Below are positions 36,896-48,047 of a stretch of DNA of 64,000 bases, piece after piece (the stretch's first letter is position 1; every line of letters begins with the position of its first letter). Under the pieces are notes generated by a model that did no database searches, had not been told where the DNA came from, and saw only the letters and a program-made list of their open reading frames with translations. The position numbers were made by a program, and so were the translations under genes. Source of the stretch: Elysia chlorotica (lineage: Eukaryota > Mollusca > Gastropoda > Plakobranchidae); assembly GCA_003991915.1 (NCBI GenBank), contig RQTK01000798.1:127137-191136 (forward strand), read 5' to 3'.

Positions 36896-38200
36896 ATGGG
36901 AAAAGAGAGAGAGAGATCAACGACAGTCGACCATCCCCGTGACCCCGAGAGATTTTGTGTATGTGTGTCATTGTGCGCTGTTTTACCATTAGTTGTCGCC
37001 GATTTCAACCAAACCTCTGAGCTGTACAGCCGTTTATTCACGGGCGTTGACACTCGGATCAGTCCTTCGGTGAATGCCAGCATACCTAAGGATGTGTACC
37101 TGGTTTTGAACATTCTATCTCTCCGCGAGATACAACAGGCACAGCAATATTTCGTCATAAACATATTTATGCAAGTTTCCTGGCAAGACGAAATTAGGTC
37201 TTGGGACCCTGACCAATACGGAGGCGTCCGTTTTGTCTATCCTGGGATGACAGGGATGTGGAGACCAAGAGTCATCGTGACCAATTCTATTGAGGAACGA
37301 GACGTGTTTGGCGATAATCGAGCTCCTTTTAACCTTGCTTGGGATGGGACTGCCAGATGGTTTCCCGGGGCAGTTCTCCGTCTGAGCTGCACAATGGATA
37401 TGACTTACTTTCCATTTGATCGTCAACGCTGCATGGTCCGTTTCCTGACACAAGAGTACGGATCAGAGGTAAATCTGATTCCCTCTAGTAATACTGTCAA
37501 CACAAACAATTATGGTGAACACGGGGAGTGGGAGTTGGAATCTACCAGTGTTTATTCAGACATAGTTGACTTCAGAGTCATCACATTTTCTGGCGTTACT
37601 TACTATTTTGATTTCCGACGCCGTCCAGGGTTTTACCTCATGAACGTCCTGGTACCTGTCATCCTAATGAGCCTTCTTTCACCTTTAGTCTTCATATTGC
37701 CAGAAGAGAGTGGAGAAAGAGTGTCTTTCTCAGTGACACTGCTCCTTTCGCTTGCAGTCTTCATGGGTATTGTAGCCGGCCATCTACCGCAGAGTTCTCA
37801 GCCTCTACCTCTCACCATCTTGTATTTGTTTGCATTGCTTATCCACTGTGGACTGTGCGTAGTTTTTAGTGTGCTCCACCTTAAATGGGAACAATATAGA
37901 GCAAAACAGAAACAAAAACAGAGGAAATTCGAAACTGTGCACACATCACAGTACCAGCAGTACGTCAATGGTCAAGATCAAAATAAACCGAACGGGCATG
38001 CTGTCATCGAAGATGTTGCGAGTGTTGATGAATCTACAGACAAGGCATGTAGCAGGAACCAACACCCTCGCCTTGTCGGTTCCGCGAAACAGTTTTGTAA
38101 CTCATGCCGACAGTTCTGTAGTGCAAATTTGTTCTTAATAACCGTCTTTTACACGTCATGGTTTGCAATTTCTGTTTATTTTCTCGTTCGTTTCCTGTAA
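36896..38200 (+). CDS. Cys-loop (nicotinic acetylcholine receptor-like) channel subunit, copy 2, intronless
   Basis: A 434-residue reading frame. From Phe20 on it is nearly identical to copy 1, keeping the hydrophobic signal core, Cys-loop, cation-type M2 and all four membrane segments. The first 19 residues (MGKERERSTTVDHPRDPER) come from unrelated GA-rich sequence, because the duplicated unit begins at 36952 and lacks the original start. The new charged N-terminus plus the remaining hydrophobic core could still act as a signal sequence. Differences from copy 1 are L56I, G220R and R226G (copy 1 numbering), two silent changes, and one 23-bp block that changes eight M3-M4 loop residues from LLENNKAT to HPRLVGSA. 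The frame is fully open, so the copy is young or under constraint. Whether it is transcribed is unknown, since it lacks the parental promoter and poly(A) signal. Confidence 0.85.
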   Translation: MGKERERSTTVDHPRDPERFCVCVSLCAVLPLVVADFNQTSELYSRLFTGVDTRISPSVNASIPKDVYLVLNILSLREIQQAQQYFVINIFMQVSWQDEIRSWDPDQYGGVRFVYPGMTGMWRPRVIVTNSIEERDVFGDNRAPFNLAWDGTARWFPGAVLRLSCTMDMTYFPFDRQRCMVRFLTQEYGSEVNLIPSSNTVNTNNYGEHGEWELESTSVYSDIVDFRVITFSGVTYYFDFRRRPGFYLMNVLVPVILMSLLSPLVFILPEESGERVSFSVTLLLSLAVFMGIVAGHLPQSSQPLPLTILYLFALLIHCGLCVVFSVLHLKWEQYRAKQKQKQRKFETVHTSQYQQYVNGQDQNKPNGHAVIEDVASVDESTDKACSRNQHPRLVGSAKQFCNSCRQFCSANLFLITVFYTSWFAISVYFLVRFL

Positions 38201-38468
38201 CCCCAATTCAACTTTTAATAAGACACGTCCAAAAAGGGCGAAACAAATTATAAGAGAGAGAGAGAGAGAGGCGAGCAAGTGAGAGAGAACGAGCGAGCGA
38301 GAGAGGCAGAGAGACAGAGAGACAACGCTTGAGAGAGAGTGACAAAGAGAGGCATACAGACAGAGAGGCGACGAAATGGTTGTTACTTCATCCGGCTTTC
38401 AAAAGAAGAGCCGCCTGCTGTTTTTCTACCGTTCTAGAGCAACGACAGTGGACCATACCCGCGACCCC
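36918..38468 (+). repeat. Imperfect 29-bp direct repeats flanking receptor copy 2
   Basis: CAACGACAGTSGACCATMCC plus GYGACCCC occurs at 36918-36946 and 38440-38468, matching at 26 of 29 positions. Both are preceded by GA-rich sequence. The left one adjoins the start of the duplicated unit. The right one lies 187 bases past its end, beyond a GA-rich stretch. Confidence 0.8.
36952..38253 (+). repeat. Duplicated 1,302-bp receptor unit (partner 32094-33395)
   Basis: The two segments align without gaps at an offset of 4,858 bases. I see five single-base differences (at 32100, 32224, 32716, 32734 and 33300 in copy 1) plus one 23-bp replaced block. Similarity stops sharply inside the signal-peptide codons on the left and 53 bases after the stop on the right. 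There is no poly(A) tail at the right end. Confidence 0.93.
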
Positions 38469-38784
38469 TCATGCAGAATTTTTTTTTTTTTTAGAAATTC
38501 TCATTGTGAAAATTTAAACTTAAACATTTTTTGGGGATCAAATCTTATTTTATTGGATATTAGAACCCTTTCGTTGTGGTTCAAACATGTAGGGGCTATG
38601 TTTAAGTAAGAAAAAGTGTTTCCCTTCACCTTAGAAAACCCACATAGTCCAGTCTATTTACTAGACTCATTTTGCCTTGCGAGAACTCTAATTTTTTTTG
38701 GAACTTTTTTTTATCTTTCTCTTTTCCCTTTTTCTGTATAGTGCTCAATAATAATCGCTGTCATGACACCAACAAGCTTCAGCC

Positions 38785-38790
38785 AATAAA
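38785..38790 (+). terminator. Poly(A) signal candidate for receptor copy 2
   Basis: AATAAA lies 585 bases after the stop codon, within an A-rich run. It is the first such hexamer I see downstream. Confidence 0.25.
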
Positions 38791-38979
38791 AAAAAAATTA
38801 ATAAGGAACAGCTATGGGGACAGTCAATATTAACTGTTGAGACTGCTAGCACTAAACCGGAACTAGACAACGATTAGTATGTGGGCTAATTTTAGCAGTT
38901 CAGTCTTTGGTGTCTTTTTTAGTTTTACTTTACTCTCTATCTCATAAGCACAGTCTCTTTCTATCACAAGACAGACGAA

Positions 38980-39270
38980 AGATTATCTAGATCTAGATCT
39001 AGATCTAGCTAGATTCTATCTAGATCAAGATCTAGTTGAAGATACAAACAGCTAGAAATCCACCAAGATCTATATGAAAGGTCTGGATAAATTTGAGTAA
39101 TCTAGGCACTACTTAACTAGATTAAGATCTAGATATAGATCTCTTTCTAGATGAAAGGAAATCTTCAAAACTTCAAAGATCCTACATATAAATTATAATC
39201 TATTTTTCTAGATATTATTTATTTAGATGCCAGATTTTGACTATATCTAGATCTAGATGTTTTATCTAGA
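38980..39270. repeat. CTAGATCT-rich palindromic repeat region
   Basis: Overlapping CTAGATCTAG motifs form short tandem runs (38986-39012) and scattered copies. Similar motifs recur at 43390-43405 and 43510-43605, on the other side of the gypsy remnant. Confidence 0.65.
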
Positions 39271-40089
39271 CTCTAGTCACTGGAAAATGTCATGCGCTGT
39301 AAACCCTTTAGATCTTTAGGTTTTCTTTAATTCACATAATAAAATATGATCAATGCAATTTAGTTTAGTTTCCCATTCGCATAAAAATTGATGAATACTG
39401 GTTTATTTTCAATTACGTTTAACAATGCACATTTATATAATGGCCTATCTCAACATTATCTTACATATCACTTAGATCTAAGTATGAAACTTATTAATTG
39501 AAAGTAGAAGCGATTTCCATCCTGTTGATTTGATATTTTGAGAAATGGCTAGAAAGTAGAATCTTAAGTAAAATTATTCGAGAAAGGGGCGATTTTTTTT
39601 GGTACTAAAATTCAAAATTCTTCCTGTACACAGTACAGTCTAGTCTTATTTTGCTCTAACTCCATATATATGTGATTCATAAGTTGATAAAAGATGATGA
39701 ATTGGTAATGAAATGGTAATTATTGATGCTGACCCTACCGGCTACCCTAGTCAAAATCAAGAGCAAAGCCACAAAAGTTTGCACAAGATCAATGAACACC
39801 AATTGAAGTGAATTGAGGAAATCACCTTTTTTTTTTTGTAAACTAATCGCAAAGGTTGAAGGATCCAACCTACATTCTTATGATTCATTTTAAATTAATT
39901 CTATCAATTTTCATAAATTTATTTTGTCAGATTCACTGCGCACACTTTTTCTTTTAAGTTGGAGGGAATCAAACGTATAGACACATATAAATTATAATGA
40001 CTGTTGAAACCTAACTCATTATTGTCACAAGAACATTTTTTGTTAAATTCTTAAGGAAAGTTAGTATTTACCATGATTTATGAATTCAT

Positions 40090-40430
40090 AAACATTGTAA
40101 TTTCATGCTGAAGTAGTGTTTTGAAATAGAAAGGCATTTTCTTCTAAGTTTAAAAGAAAGAGTGCTGATTCTACAATCTCTTCTATTAGGTGCATGACTC
40201 AATGATTTGCCAAAGATGTTCTTCGATGGTTTGTGATCATTCTCCACCATGATGTGATGATCGTACATAGAATGGTCAAACTTTTCAAGTCCAACGACAA
40301 CAGCAAGTAGCTCTGAGCCCACTTCTTATGATTTTCGATCATCGCTTTCAAATCAAATTCTATATGTCTTCCTTCTTGAAGTAGAGTAATCCCTTTTCCT
40401 TCTTGACTGCTGTGTACTCGCTGAGTCAAA
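40090..40430 (-). pseudogene. RNase H remnant of the gypsy element
   Basis: Minus-strand frames read LLQEGRHIEFDLKAM and KKWAQ. After a frameshift they read ELLAVVVGLEKFDHSMYDHH, then VENDHKPSKNIFGKSLSHAP. These match the RNase H/tether region of Ty3/gypsy polyproteins. Confidence 0.85.
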
Positions 40431-40439
40431 AGGTTTTAT

Positions 40440-41100
40440 GGATTATAAAATTTCAGAAGTTTCTTCCGCTACCAGTTTCTTTGCAATGATGAAAGCTTGT
40501 TGACAGTCATCGGTACATCGAAATTTGTAAGCATTCTTCTTAGTTAGCGACCTGAGAGGATCTAATGTTTGTGATAGGTTTGGAATATACTTTGATATAA
40601 GTAACCATTCCACAGAATCTTTTGATTGCTGACATATCTTCTATCATCTATGGCCTTCACCTTTTTAGGATCTGGTTTCTTTCCTGAAGTTTTTTTCGTT
40701 GAGTCTGATGTTCTTTTCTTTGCATCTTTGTTCTAGCTTCTGAAGATTTTCATCATGACTTTGTTCAGCTTTCTCATATTTTTCCATAGATGAGAATATT
40801 GTCAGCAAGATTATGACAACAGGGCAGACCCTTGTAACGCTTGAGCTAGTCTTTGTTGAAAAATGTCACTGTTGACTTTTAATCCAAACGGCAGACAAGT
40901 CCGTCTAATTAGTCCCCATGGCGTTATCATTATTGTGGATTTAGATGATTTTTCATCTGGTGTGATGTCCTCCAGGGTTGGAAATTATTGTGCTCTTGCT
41001 GCTGCATTCAAGGGTTCTGGATCTATAAAGATTTTTATATACTTATTCGACTTCTCAACTTGTCCTTTGACTGACCCTCTAAGATGGTTTCAGATATATA
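40440..41100 (-). pseudogene. Reverse transcriptase remnant of the gypsy element
   Basis: RT blocks appear in order on the minus strand: a FIDPEPLNAAARA-like template block (about 41035), LPFGLKVN (about 40895), ADNILI replacing the YADD-type active site (about 40805), and the KPDPKKVKAIDD and YISKYIPN thumb motifs (about 40675-40590). Frames change several times and the catalytic aspartates are not intact. Confidence 0.8.
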
Positions 41101-41639
41101 TGAGGATACCACGACTAATACGTTTAGATTTGACTCGATCACAAAGAGCAAGGACTTTCCTGCATGGATTCTGGATCAACCTTTAAACTTGCCGTTCCAC
41201 GCCCACTGTACTCAAAGTCTTGAGCTTGCACTTGTGTTTCATGTATGAATTTGTGTTCTTTTACTTCGATGCTCAAGGTCGAAAATCTGTGTTGCCTGTA
41301 CGCCTAATAAACAAGTAAGATGGTCATCAACAACAGTACAACTGTGTATGTGATGTTAGCTATTTGTCCATTCTTAGGATTTTTGCGTTTTATATGTCAC
41401 CTCTCTAAGTGGTTTTCAAGTGGATTTATTCTACCACATGGTCAATTTCTTAATTTTGGTCGTCTGTAAATAAATCTCATTGATGGTGTTAATGACTATT
41501 AGAAATTTTACTGGTTTTTCATTGACTTTCAATCTATAGAGCTCTCACAGATTCTTTCTCTTGCTGGATTGGTTAAGTAGATGTAATGTATCTTCATAGT
41601 CAGTTTCATCGCTGTCATGCTCAGCATTATGAAGTATAG

Positions 41640-41754
41640 ATCTACATTGGCTCGCAAAGTGGGTTTTCTTCTTGCATTTCATGCATTCTTTTCCAAAGGC
41701 AAAGCATTTCTGTTTTGATACTTCATGATTCTTGCCACAAAGTCCACAATTCTT
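41640..41754 (-). pseudogene. Gag zinc-knuckle region of the gypsy element
   Basis: The minus-strand frame contains CGLCGKNHEVSKQKC followed by CMKCKKKTHFASQC. The second is a perfect CX2CX4HX4C knuckle and the first is a spaced variant. This is the nucleic-acid-binding part of a retroelement Gag. Confidence 0.8.
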
Positions 41755-42413
41755 AATGTCCTACTTGGAGTTGGATGTCCAAGAGGTTGCCTTTGCCTTT
41801 GAGCTTTGAGCGTTATGTTTGACTTGTGAATGTGATGGTTCCTTTTACTTTTTTGTTTGCATTCTATTCATCTCAGATGATGGTTCTTTCAATTGCTTTT
41901 AACAGCAGCTTTGTCTGCTCAACATACCTCAATGTCTTTTAGCAGAGACAAATCAACAGTAGTAATTTCTTCCGTGTGTTTTCTGACTTTATTCCCATCA
42001 CTCAATTCACTGATCTGCCACGAAGAGGTAATTTGCATGTTATTAGCAACTTTTGCAACGCCGATAGAAATTGATCTAATTCATGGTTAATCCCCTTGGC
42101 ACCTCGAGTTAAAAGTGAATCACTCATAGGTTTCATTCGTTCTGCCTTTGCAAAAAGATTAAAATGCTGCTATGATTTCATCAAGCTGTGCGTCTGTCGC
42201 CATCCCAAAGTCATATAAATCCATTGCCTTTGAGCCAATCACTGAAAATAGTGTGGCATTCCTTATTTAACTATCCTGATCTGAAATCTTGGTTGCTATT
42301 TAATAATTTGACCACTGTCTTAAGAATTCCTGCCAGTTTGTAGACATATTTCATTGCAGTTCAAGAGGAGCAGGAACTGGTATAAAATTCTTGAAATCAT
42401 TGCTGGCAGCCAT

Positions 42414-44091
42414 TATCATAAATTGTAACATTACCACAATGACTTCAATGGTTTTTTCCTAGATGTCTAGGCCTCGATATGAATTTTATTGATAGCCTTT
42501 TAGGTCTTCTCATTAATAATACTATTGTCACAAACAGTGGCCTTTCTTAAAGAAGAGAAAAAGTATGTCAGGTCTCAAATCTTCATTAATTAAAAATACT
42601 TTTCAGAATTTTGCCTATAGATCATGAACATAATTTAGCTTGCAAAAGTGCAATGATTGGTTAAATGAGGGTTTCCAATTTTTTCTTTATTGTGGTTTCA
42701 ATTGATCTGTAAAAAAAAAAGAAAAAAATCGGATGAGTTGCAGTCTTTACCAAAATTCACTCCTTGTGCGGGATTTTTAAAATTGTTTGTTCCCACCCAT
42801 GTATGTCATGTAAAATAATCGCAACAGCAATGTTTAGACAGAAACATTTAGTGCCTCAGCAAAATTTCGACAGAATCACTTATGTGCATATAGCCTCTAT
42901 ATAATGTGTATAGCAAAGACACTCACTTTTTTTTTAATACAAATTGAAGTAAATTTCATTTACTCTTTCATTTTCTATGATTTGTCTTTGTGAGGATTTG
43001 GGATAAATTTTAGTGAAACTATCATGTGTTATAGCTTCCCCAACTGCTGGTTAGAGTTAGAAATTTGAGCAATTTGTAACTGTTACCAACAACATTAGTT
43101 GGGAATAAGCACATCTATTTTAAAAGGCCAATCGAAAAGGGATCTATAGATTTAGATTAAGGCATTGCTTATAAATCTGGACAGCCATTGAAAATTCTTC
43201 TTAGAGCGTCCACTTTCCAGTTTGCTAATTTACCATGTTTTGTAGATACGCAGTCTAAAAATTTGAGCCTGGGTGGATCGGAAAGTTTGATCTAGGTGGA
43301 TCTAACCATCTCTAAAATTTGATTAACTTTTTTTAAAAAACTTTTTCAGGTTAATCAGTATATGACGCTAATATTGCTGGCATCTCAATGATCTAGGATC
43401 TAGATTATAGTTGAAGATTTACAGCTGTACCGTTTTTGGTTTTGGATTGCAAGTTTTCAAGGTATGTAATTTATATAGATATAACACTGCTCCTGTCATA
43501 CAGAACTTTTATCTAGATTAACATTCTAAATCTAGAATTGTAAATTCCATTTATAATCTTTTCTTTCACATGCATGCATGATTCTAGTCTAATCTAGATC
43601 TAGACAAATATACTAAAACGTATCCAGTTTGTGCACACCATTTTGAACTATTTTTATTTTAATCCTTGAAAAATCTCAGAATTTTTCTAAAGCTGTCATC
43701 ATCATCATCTTCTTCTTTTTTTATGTATCAACCGTAATAAGTTGATAACTGAAAGTGAAATATTGTTTTTTCTGTGAGTTTGGACGGCTTGAGTTATTAC
43801 AATGTTACAATTTTAGTACTGTCAATGTCATCACAATTGTGGATTATTTTTTAAATGAGCAAGTCTGCAATAGTGTGAAATAATAGAATTTATACGTCAT
43901 ATTGATTGGTCAGATTGGAGAGGGTGGAAATCTGACATTGAACACTATCATATCAAAAAGTGAAATGCCAAACCATTTCTAAAATCAATTGGTTAAGTGT
44001 AGATTAGATTAGAAATATATTCCATACACCCTACAGCTTATTAGTCAGGTTAGAAAAAGCAAGTTTTATGTCTGTTTTATGTCTATCTTTT
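42414..44091. other. AT-rich DNA beyond the gypsy gag start
   Basis: The 5' LTR would be expected here, but I found no matching terminal repeat. CTAGATCT-type motifs are scattered between 43380 and 43610. Confidence 0.4.
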
Positions 44092-44355
44092 CTCTCTGGT
44101 AGAGAGTTGGTCTCCCAATCTGGAAAACACTAGTTCAAAACCCACGATAGGTCAAAAGTTTATTTGCCCAATTTCTTCTACCACTAGTTGGGTAGGTATC
44201 AGTATAATGTGACTGGCTGAGACCAGGGAACTTGGTATCCATGCACTGCCTGTGTGGCAACACATACAATTTTCAGATGTTAGTCTTGTTATCTGTCTAA
44301 GATATAGCCTTGATGCTGTCCATGGACATTCAGGAACCAGCTCACTCACTCACTC
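44092..44355 (+). mobile_element. tRNA-headed SINE, diverged, near full length
   Basis: The head (CTGGTAGAGAGTTGGTCTCC and a degenerate B box) is followed by the family core CAGTATAATGTGACTGGCTG, GTGTGGCAACACATACAATT and a GGACATTCAGGAACCAGC tail. It matches the SINE at 54.8 kb throughout with many substitutions. Confidence 0.82.
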
Positions 44356-47300
44356 AATCTGGTCAGATGCATTATTAATCACAAACTACACATGGTTGAT
44401 TTTAGTTTATCCTTCACCCTTAAAACTGTAACAGCGGCACTACTTACTTACATCTTCCCTACTCCAGTAGGGCTTCATTTGGAGTCCTCTAGACAAAGGG
44501 CGCTGTATTCTCATATCTCAAATCAGAAAAAGGCAGCAAGACAGACTGTTCAAACAATCTATCAGCACCAGCAACCATAAACACTAGTTCGTTACATCAT
44601 TTCTAAGCAAACATGCTAACGAACCTCCTGGTCTATCTGATCGCTTGACCAAACTCTAGAGCCTGTTCATAAGACTGATGGAGTATCAAGTTCAGGAAAG
44701 TCACACCTTTCTTGTTCTTAATCTTAGGAACAATTAATGCTAAGTGAGTAAGCCAACGTTTACTATGAGAAGATCACATCTCAATGGTGTCCTCATGTCA
44801 ATGATTAAGGGAGGTACCCGCAGTGTCTAAAAAAGACATAAATTGAATGTATTTGTAAAATTTTTTAAATCTATTAGTTTTCAGATATTGATAAGAAATT
44901 AATATAAAAAAATTGTCGTTTTGATAATGATACATTTTAACTTTGATCAGTCTTTTTTTTTGTGTACGTGCTAAAATAAAAAAAGAAAAGGAAGAACACA
45001 AAAAAGCAGTAGATCTAGTCATCCATTTAAGGGCTTGCTTTGTGATCAGGGGCTCAGTCATGATCAGCTTTATAAAAAATAAGTAATTTTAATCGTATTA
45101 GTAACACTGGTTTTTGTTGCTCCATGTAATATTGCACTGATCGGAGGGGTAAACGGACTTCAGAGTTTTAGGTAAGAATTATTTGTCCAAACTGCAAAGA
45201 CAATTGGTTTTTTCCATTTTGCAACCCTTTGTGCTTGCTAGTCCCTTGTTATGAGATGCACGTTGTATCACAGCCTGTTTCCGTATGTTAACCTTTTCAC
45301 GATGCAGCACTAGACAGCCTCTTGTTGATCAGCACAGCACTTGTTGGCGCGAAACTAGACAGTCTAGCATCTACTGAGTTTCCTGTTGGAGACGCATCTC
45401 GTGACTGTCTAGGATAAAAAATAAGAGCAGTCGAAAGAAAGGAATCGTGTAATATCTTACTAAAATTATCATTCTTTCTTTTAGCTTCTTACCATATCAC
45501 AAGGGAATCATAGGATTTTCATACAAGCACATTCTGAGGGGAAAAAAAGAGGGCTAGCGCCAACATTTTGAAAAGGTTAAACTAAAGGAAATTATAATCA
45601 ATTGCCTTTCTTTCTATCTCTCATTAACTTTCTAAACTCTGAAAATACCAAATATTTATTATTATAGTTTGACTCGGAAACCACTGCATTCAAAGTGTTT
45701 TTGTAATCGTTTCAACCAAACTGCTTATGGTTCATGTTTAATGCATATAACACATTTTGTACAAATCTTGGGTAAAAACTTGTATCTAATTGTTGGTCTG
45801 CATTATTTTGTTTTGCAATGCAGTTGTAAAATATTCCTTCCCCCCCACTGCCCCATTTTTTAGCCCATCATCCCATTATCTGAGTTTAAACATCCTTTGG
45901 CCTATCTTCACCTATAAAGGATTATTATGTGTGTGAGTAGGTATAATACGTCTCAGACTAAGAGAAAGGCAACAAATTAACATTAAGAATTTATTAACTT
46001 CTATTTCATAATCTTTAAAGCAGAAATTTTTTTTTCCAAATAAATATATTGAAGGGTTTTAAAGTGGTGGAGACATTGCCACAAGAGATTAGATTAAAAA
46101 AGATAAATATGGGTGTCATATTTTTTTTTCTTTCCTTTATAAATAATATTTTGTGGTCAGACTGGAATCTGAGGAAATGGAAAAAAAAAATGGGGAAAAT
46201 GATAAAAAGGGAGGTTAGCTTCAGGTTTTATTTTCGTGAATACACTCATTTTGTACGGAGTCAAATTTTTGGGTTTTTTTGTTGAAGTTTTAGAACCTTA
46301 AGATCAAGCTGTAATGAAGGTTTGTACTCTAAACACATTTTTTAAACTGTAATTCATCTTTTCTTAATAAGATCCACTTATGGTGGTCATAAGCATTGAT
46401 CTTCAATTTATCAGAGAGATAATAGTTATAATATGCTATCAGTGTGATCCTCCAAGAGTTTTCTTTCAATCCTCCCATCTGAACAATTTTGACTATTTGC
46501 ACCACTGCTTTAGTCTGTCCGTGCATTTCTGTTTCATAGAATATCTTACATTAGATCCAGAGATGTTTTTTCTTTTTGCTTCTTATTGCAATTCTTATAC
46601 ATGTACTGTACATCTGTTTTTAAAAACATGCTTCTTTTCTGGTATGATTTATGTGGTTATATGTCTTTCCATTCACATTGTCATTTTATTTATGAAATGT
46701 ATATTCTAGAAATGTATATTTTTTCAATCTTGATGTTACTATCAAGTATCATTTGATATCAAACTTTATGTCTTAAGTGAAACGTTTTTGAGCTTTTGAA
46801 AAATTCTCAAGTCCTTGTATCCTTGTTTTGTGAATAGAATGTACATACTGCAATTTACCATCCTTGTAGTCCAAACCTATGGAAATTTTTTTTAAAGTAT
46901 TTGTTTATTCCTTGTGTATACATCCCAAATGCATGATTTGTAAAAACCGTTGCACTTAACCTAAGCTAGACATCAATAAGCATAGGAAAGAAAAATGGTG
47001 TGGTAATGAAAGCTCTAAAATGTTTTAAAATACGATGTAAGAAAAAATAGTTCCTTAACAAAAACTAGAGACCATTAATACTTTTGTACACACGCGTAAC
47101 AAAATTCAAGCTGCATACACAGTTGGATAATTGATTACATATATTAATCAAACTGACTATGTATGCAATAATTTTTGTTATTGTTTTAAATATGTCTTGG
47201 CTTCTCAAATTTAAAAAAAAACATTTATTAGCATTAAAGATGTAACAAGTTGGTTTGTAATTGAAAAAAATTAAAGACCAGCCCTGGGAAACAAAATAAG

Positions 47301-48047
47301 TATGTATGGTTCAAAGCAATATTATATTATTTTGTTGATCAATAATACGGTCAGTGACATGATGCCTTGGATTTGGTCGGAATGTGTTTGGTTGTCTGTT
47401 GTAGATATTATGTTTGAGTTTAGACAGATGTGTTTTTAGTTTGTTTTGTTTTTTGTTTTTCTATTGTTAAGTGTCCTTACGTTTTGGTTTATGAAACATT
47501 TTAATAAGATATTATCAGTGTCATGGTTGGGTTGCTAATCTTATACTAGTGGCCACAGTTTGTATTGATGTTTCCAGCTTCAGTTTTATATTTACTATTC
47601 CATATTTTTTTTGTCTACATTTGTATTTGGTCTCCTGAAATGTGCTACCGTTTAAAGTGCTTTTAAATGATATCTGCTGATAAGATGCATTTTGTTTTCA
47701 TAAATAATGAATGGGGAAGCCAGTAGTACCCAAAGCTGTAAATATTAAAATAAGAGGTTTGATATAGTGGCTTTGTAGTGCTGTTAAATTGTATAAAGCT
47801 TAAGTATCATTCCTCTAATTTATAAAATACTTTTTTGACCAGAAAGGAATGCACTCATTGCACTGCTGAAGACATTTTTAAGTTTTTGAAAATGTTAATA
47901 CAGAGTGGGAGTCTTTGTATATCACAAAACATTTCACTTCACAGAGCATTGTATTGATACGCTTTGTTACTTTGTTACTTTCTCAAAATAACAAAATTGA
48001 AGAGCTTGTGATGTCTTTTACATCATTTTTTCCCTCTTCCTCTACAG
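44356..48047. other. Intergenic or upstream intronic AT-rich DNA
   Basis: A donor-like TTTTAG|GTAAGAATT lies at 45173 after a GC-richer stretch, so an upstream noncoding exon of the 48-55 kb gene is possible but unproven. Near-palindromic CTAGACAGTCTAG motifs lie at 45310-45420. Confidence 0.35.

Larger units (their letters stand above)
38469..40085. other. Intergenic AT-rich DNA
   Basis: Apart from the CTAGATCT-rich stretch, I see nothing specific. Integrase-like sequence would be expected here if the gypsy element were complete, but none is recognisable. Confidence 0.4.
40086..42413 (-). mobile_element. Decayed Ty3/gypsy LTR retrotransposon (gag-RT-RNase H)
   Basis: Minus-strand, multi-frame reading recovers the gypsy order. 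A gag-like start (MAASNDFKNFIPVPAPLELQ, from 42413) runs into stops. Zinc knuckles follow at about 41754-41640. Then come RT pieces (FIDPEPLNAAARA, LPFGLKVNSDIFQQRL, ADNILI, KPDPKKVKAIDD, CQQAF) and RNase H (ELLAVVVGLEKFDHSMYDHH and DHKP). Many stops and frameshifts show it is inactive. No integrase and no LTR pair were seen, so it is truncated or rearranged. Confidence 0.85.

Noticed and set aside
36896..38253. Receptor copy 2 as a processed (mRNA-derived) retrocopy
   Set aside because: No poly(A) tail is present, the 3' end is shared beyond the stop, and copy 1 is itself intronless, so intron loss gives no support.
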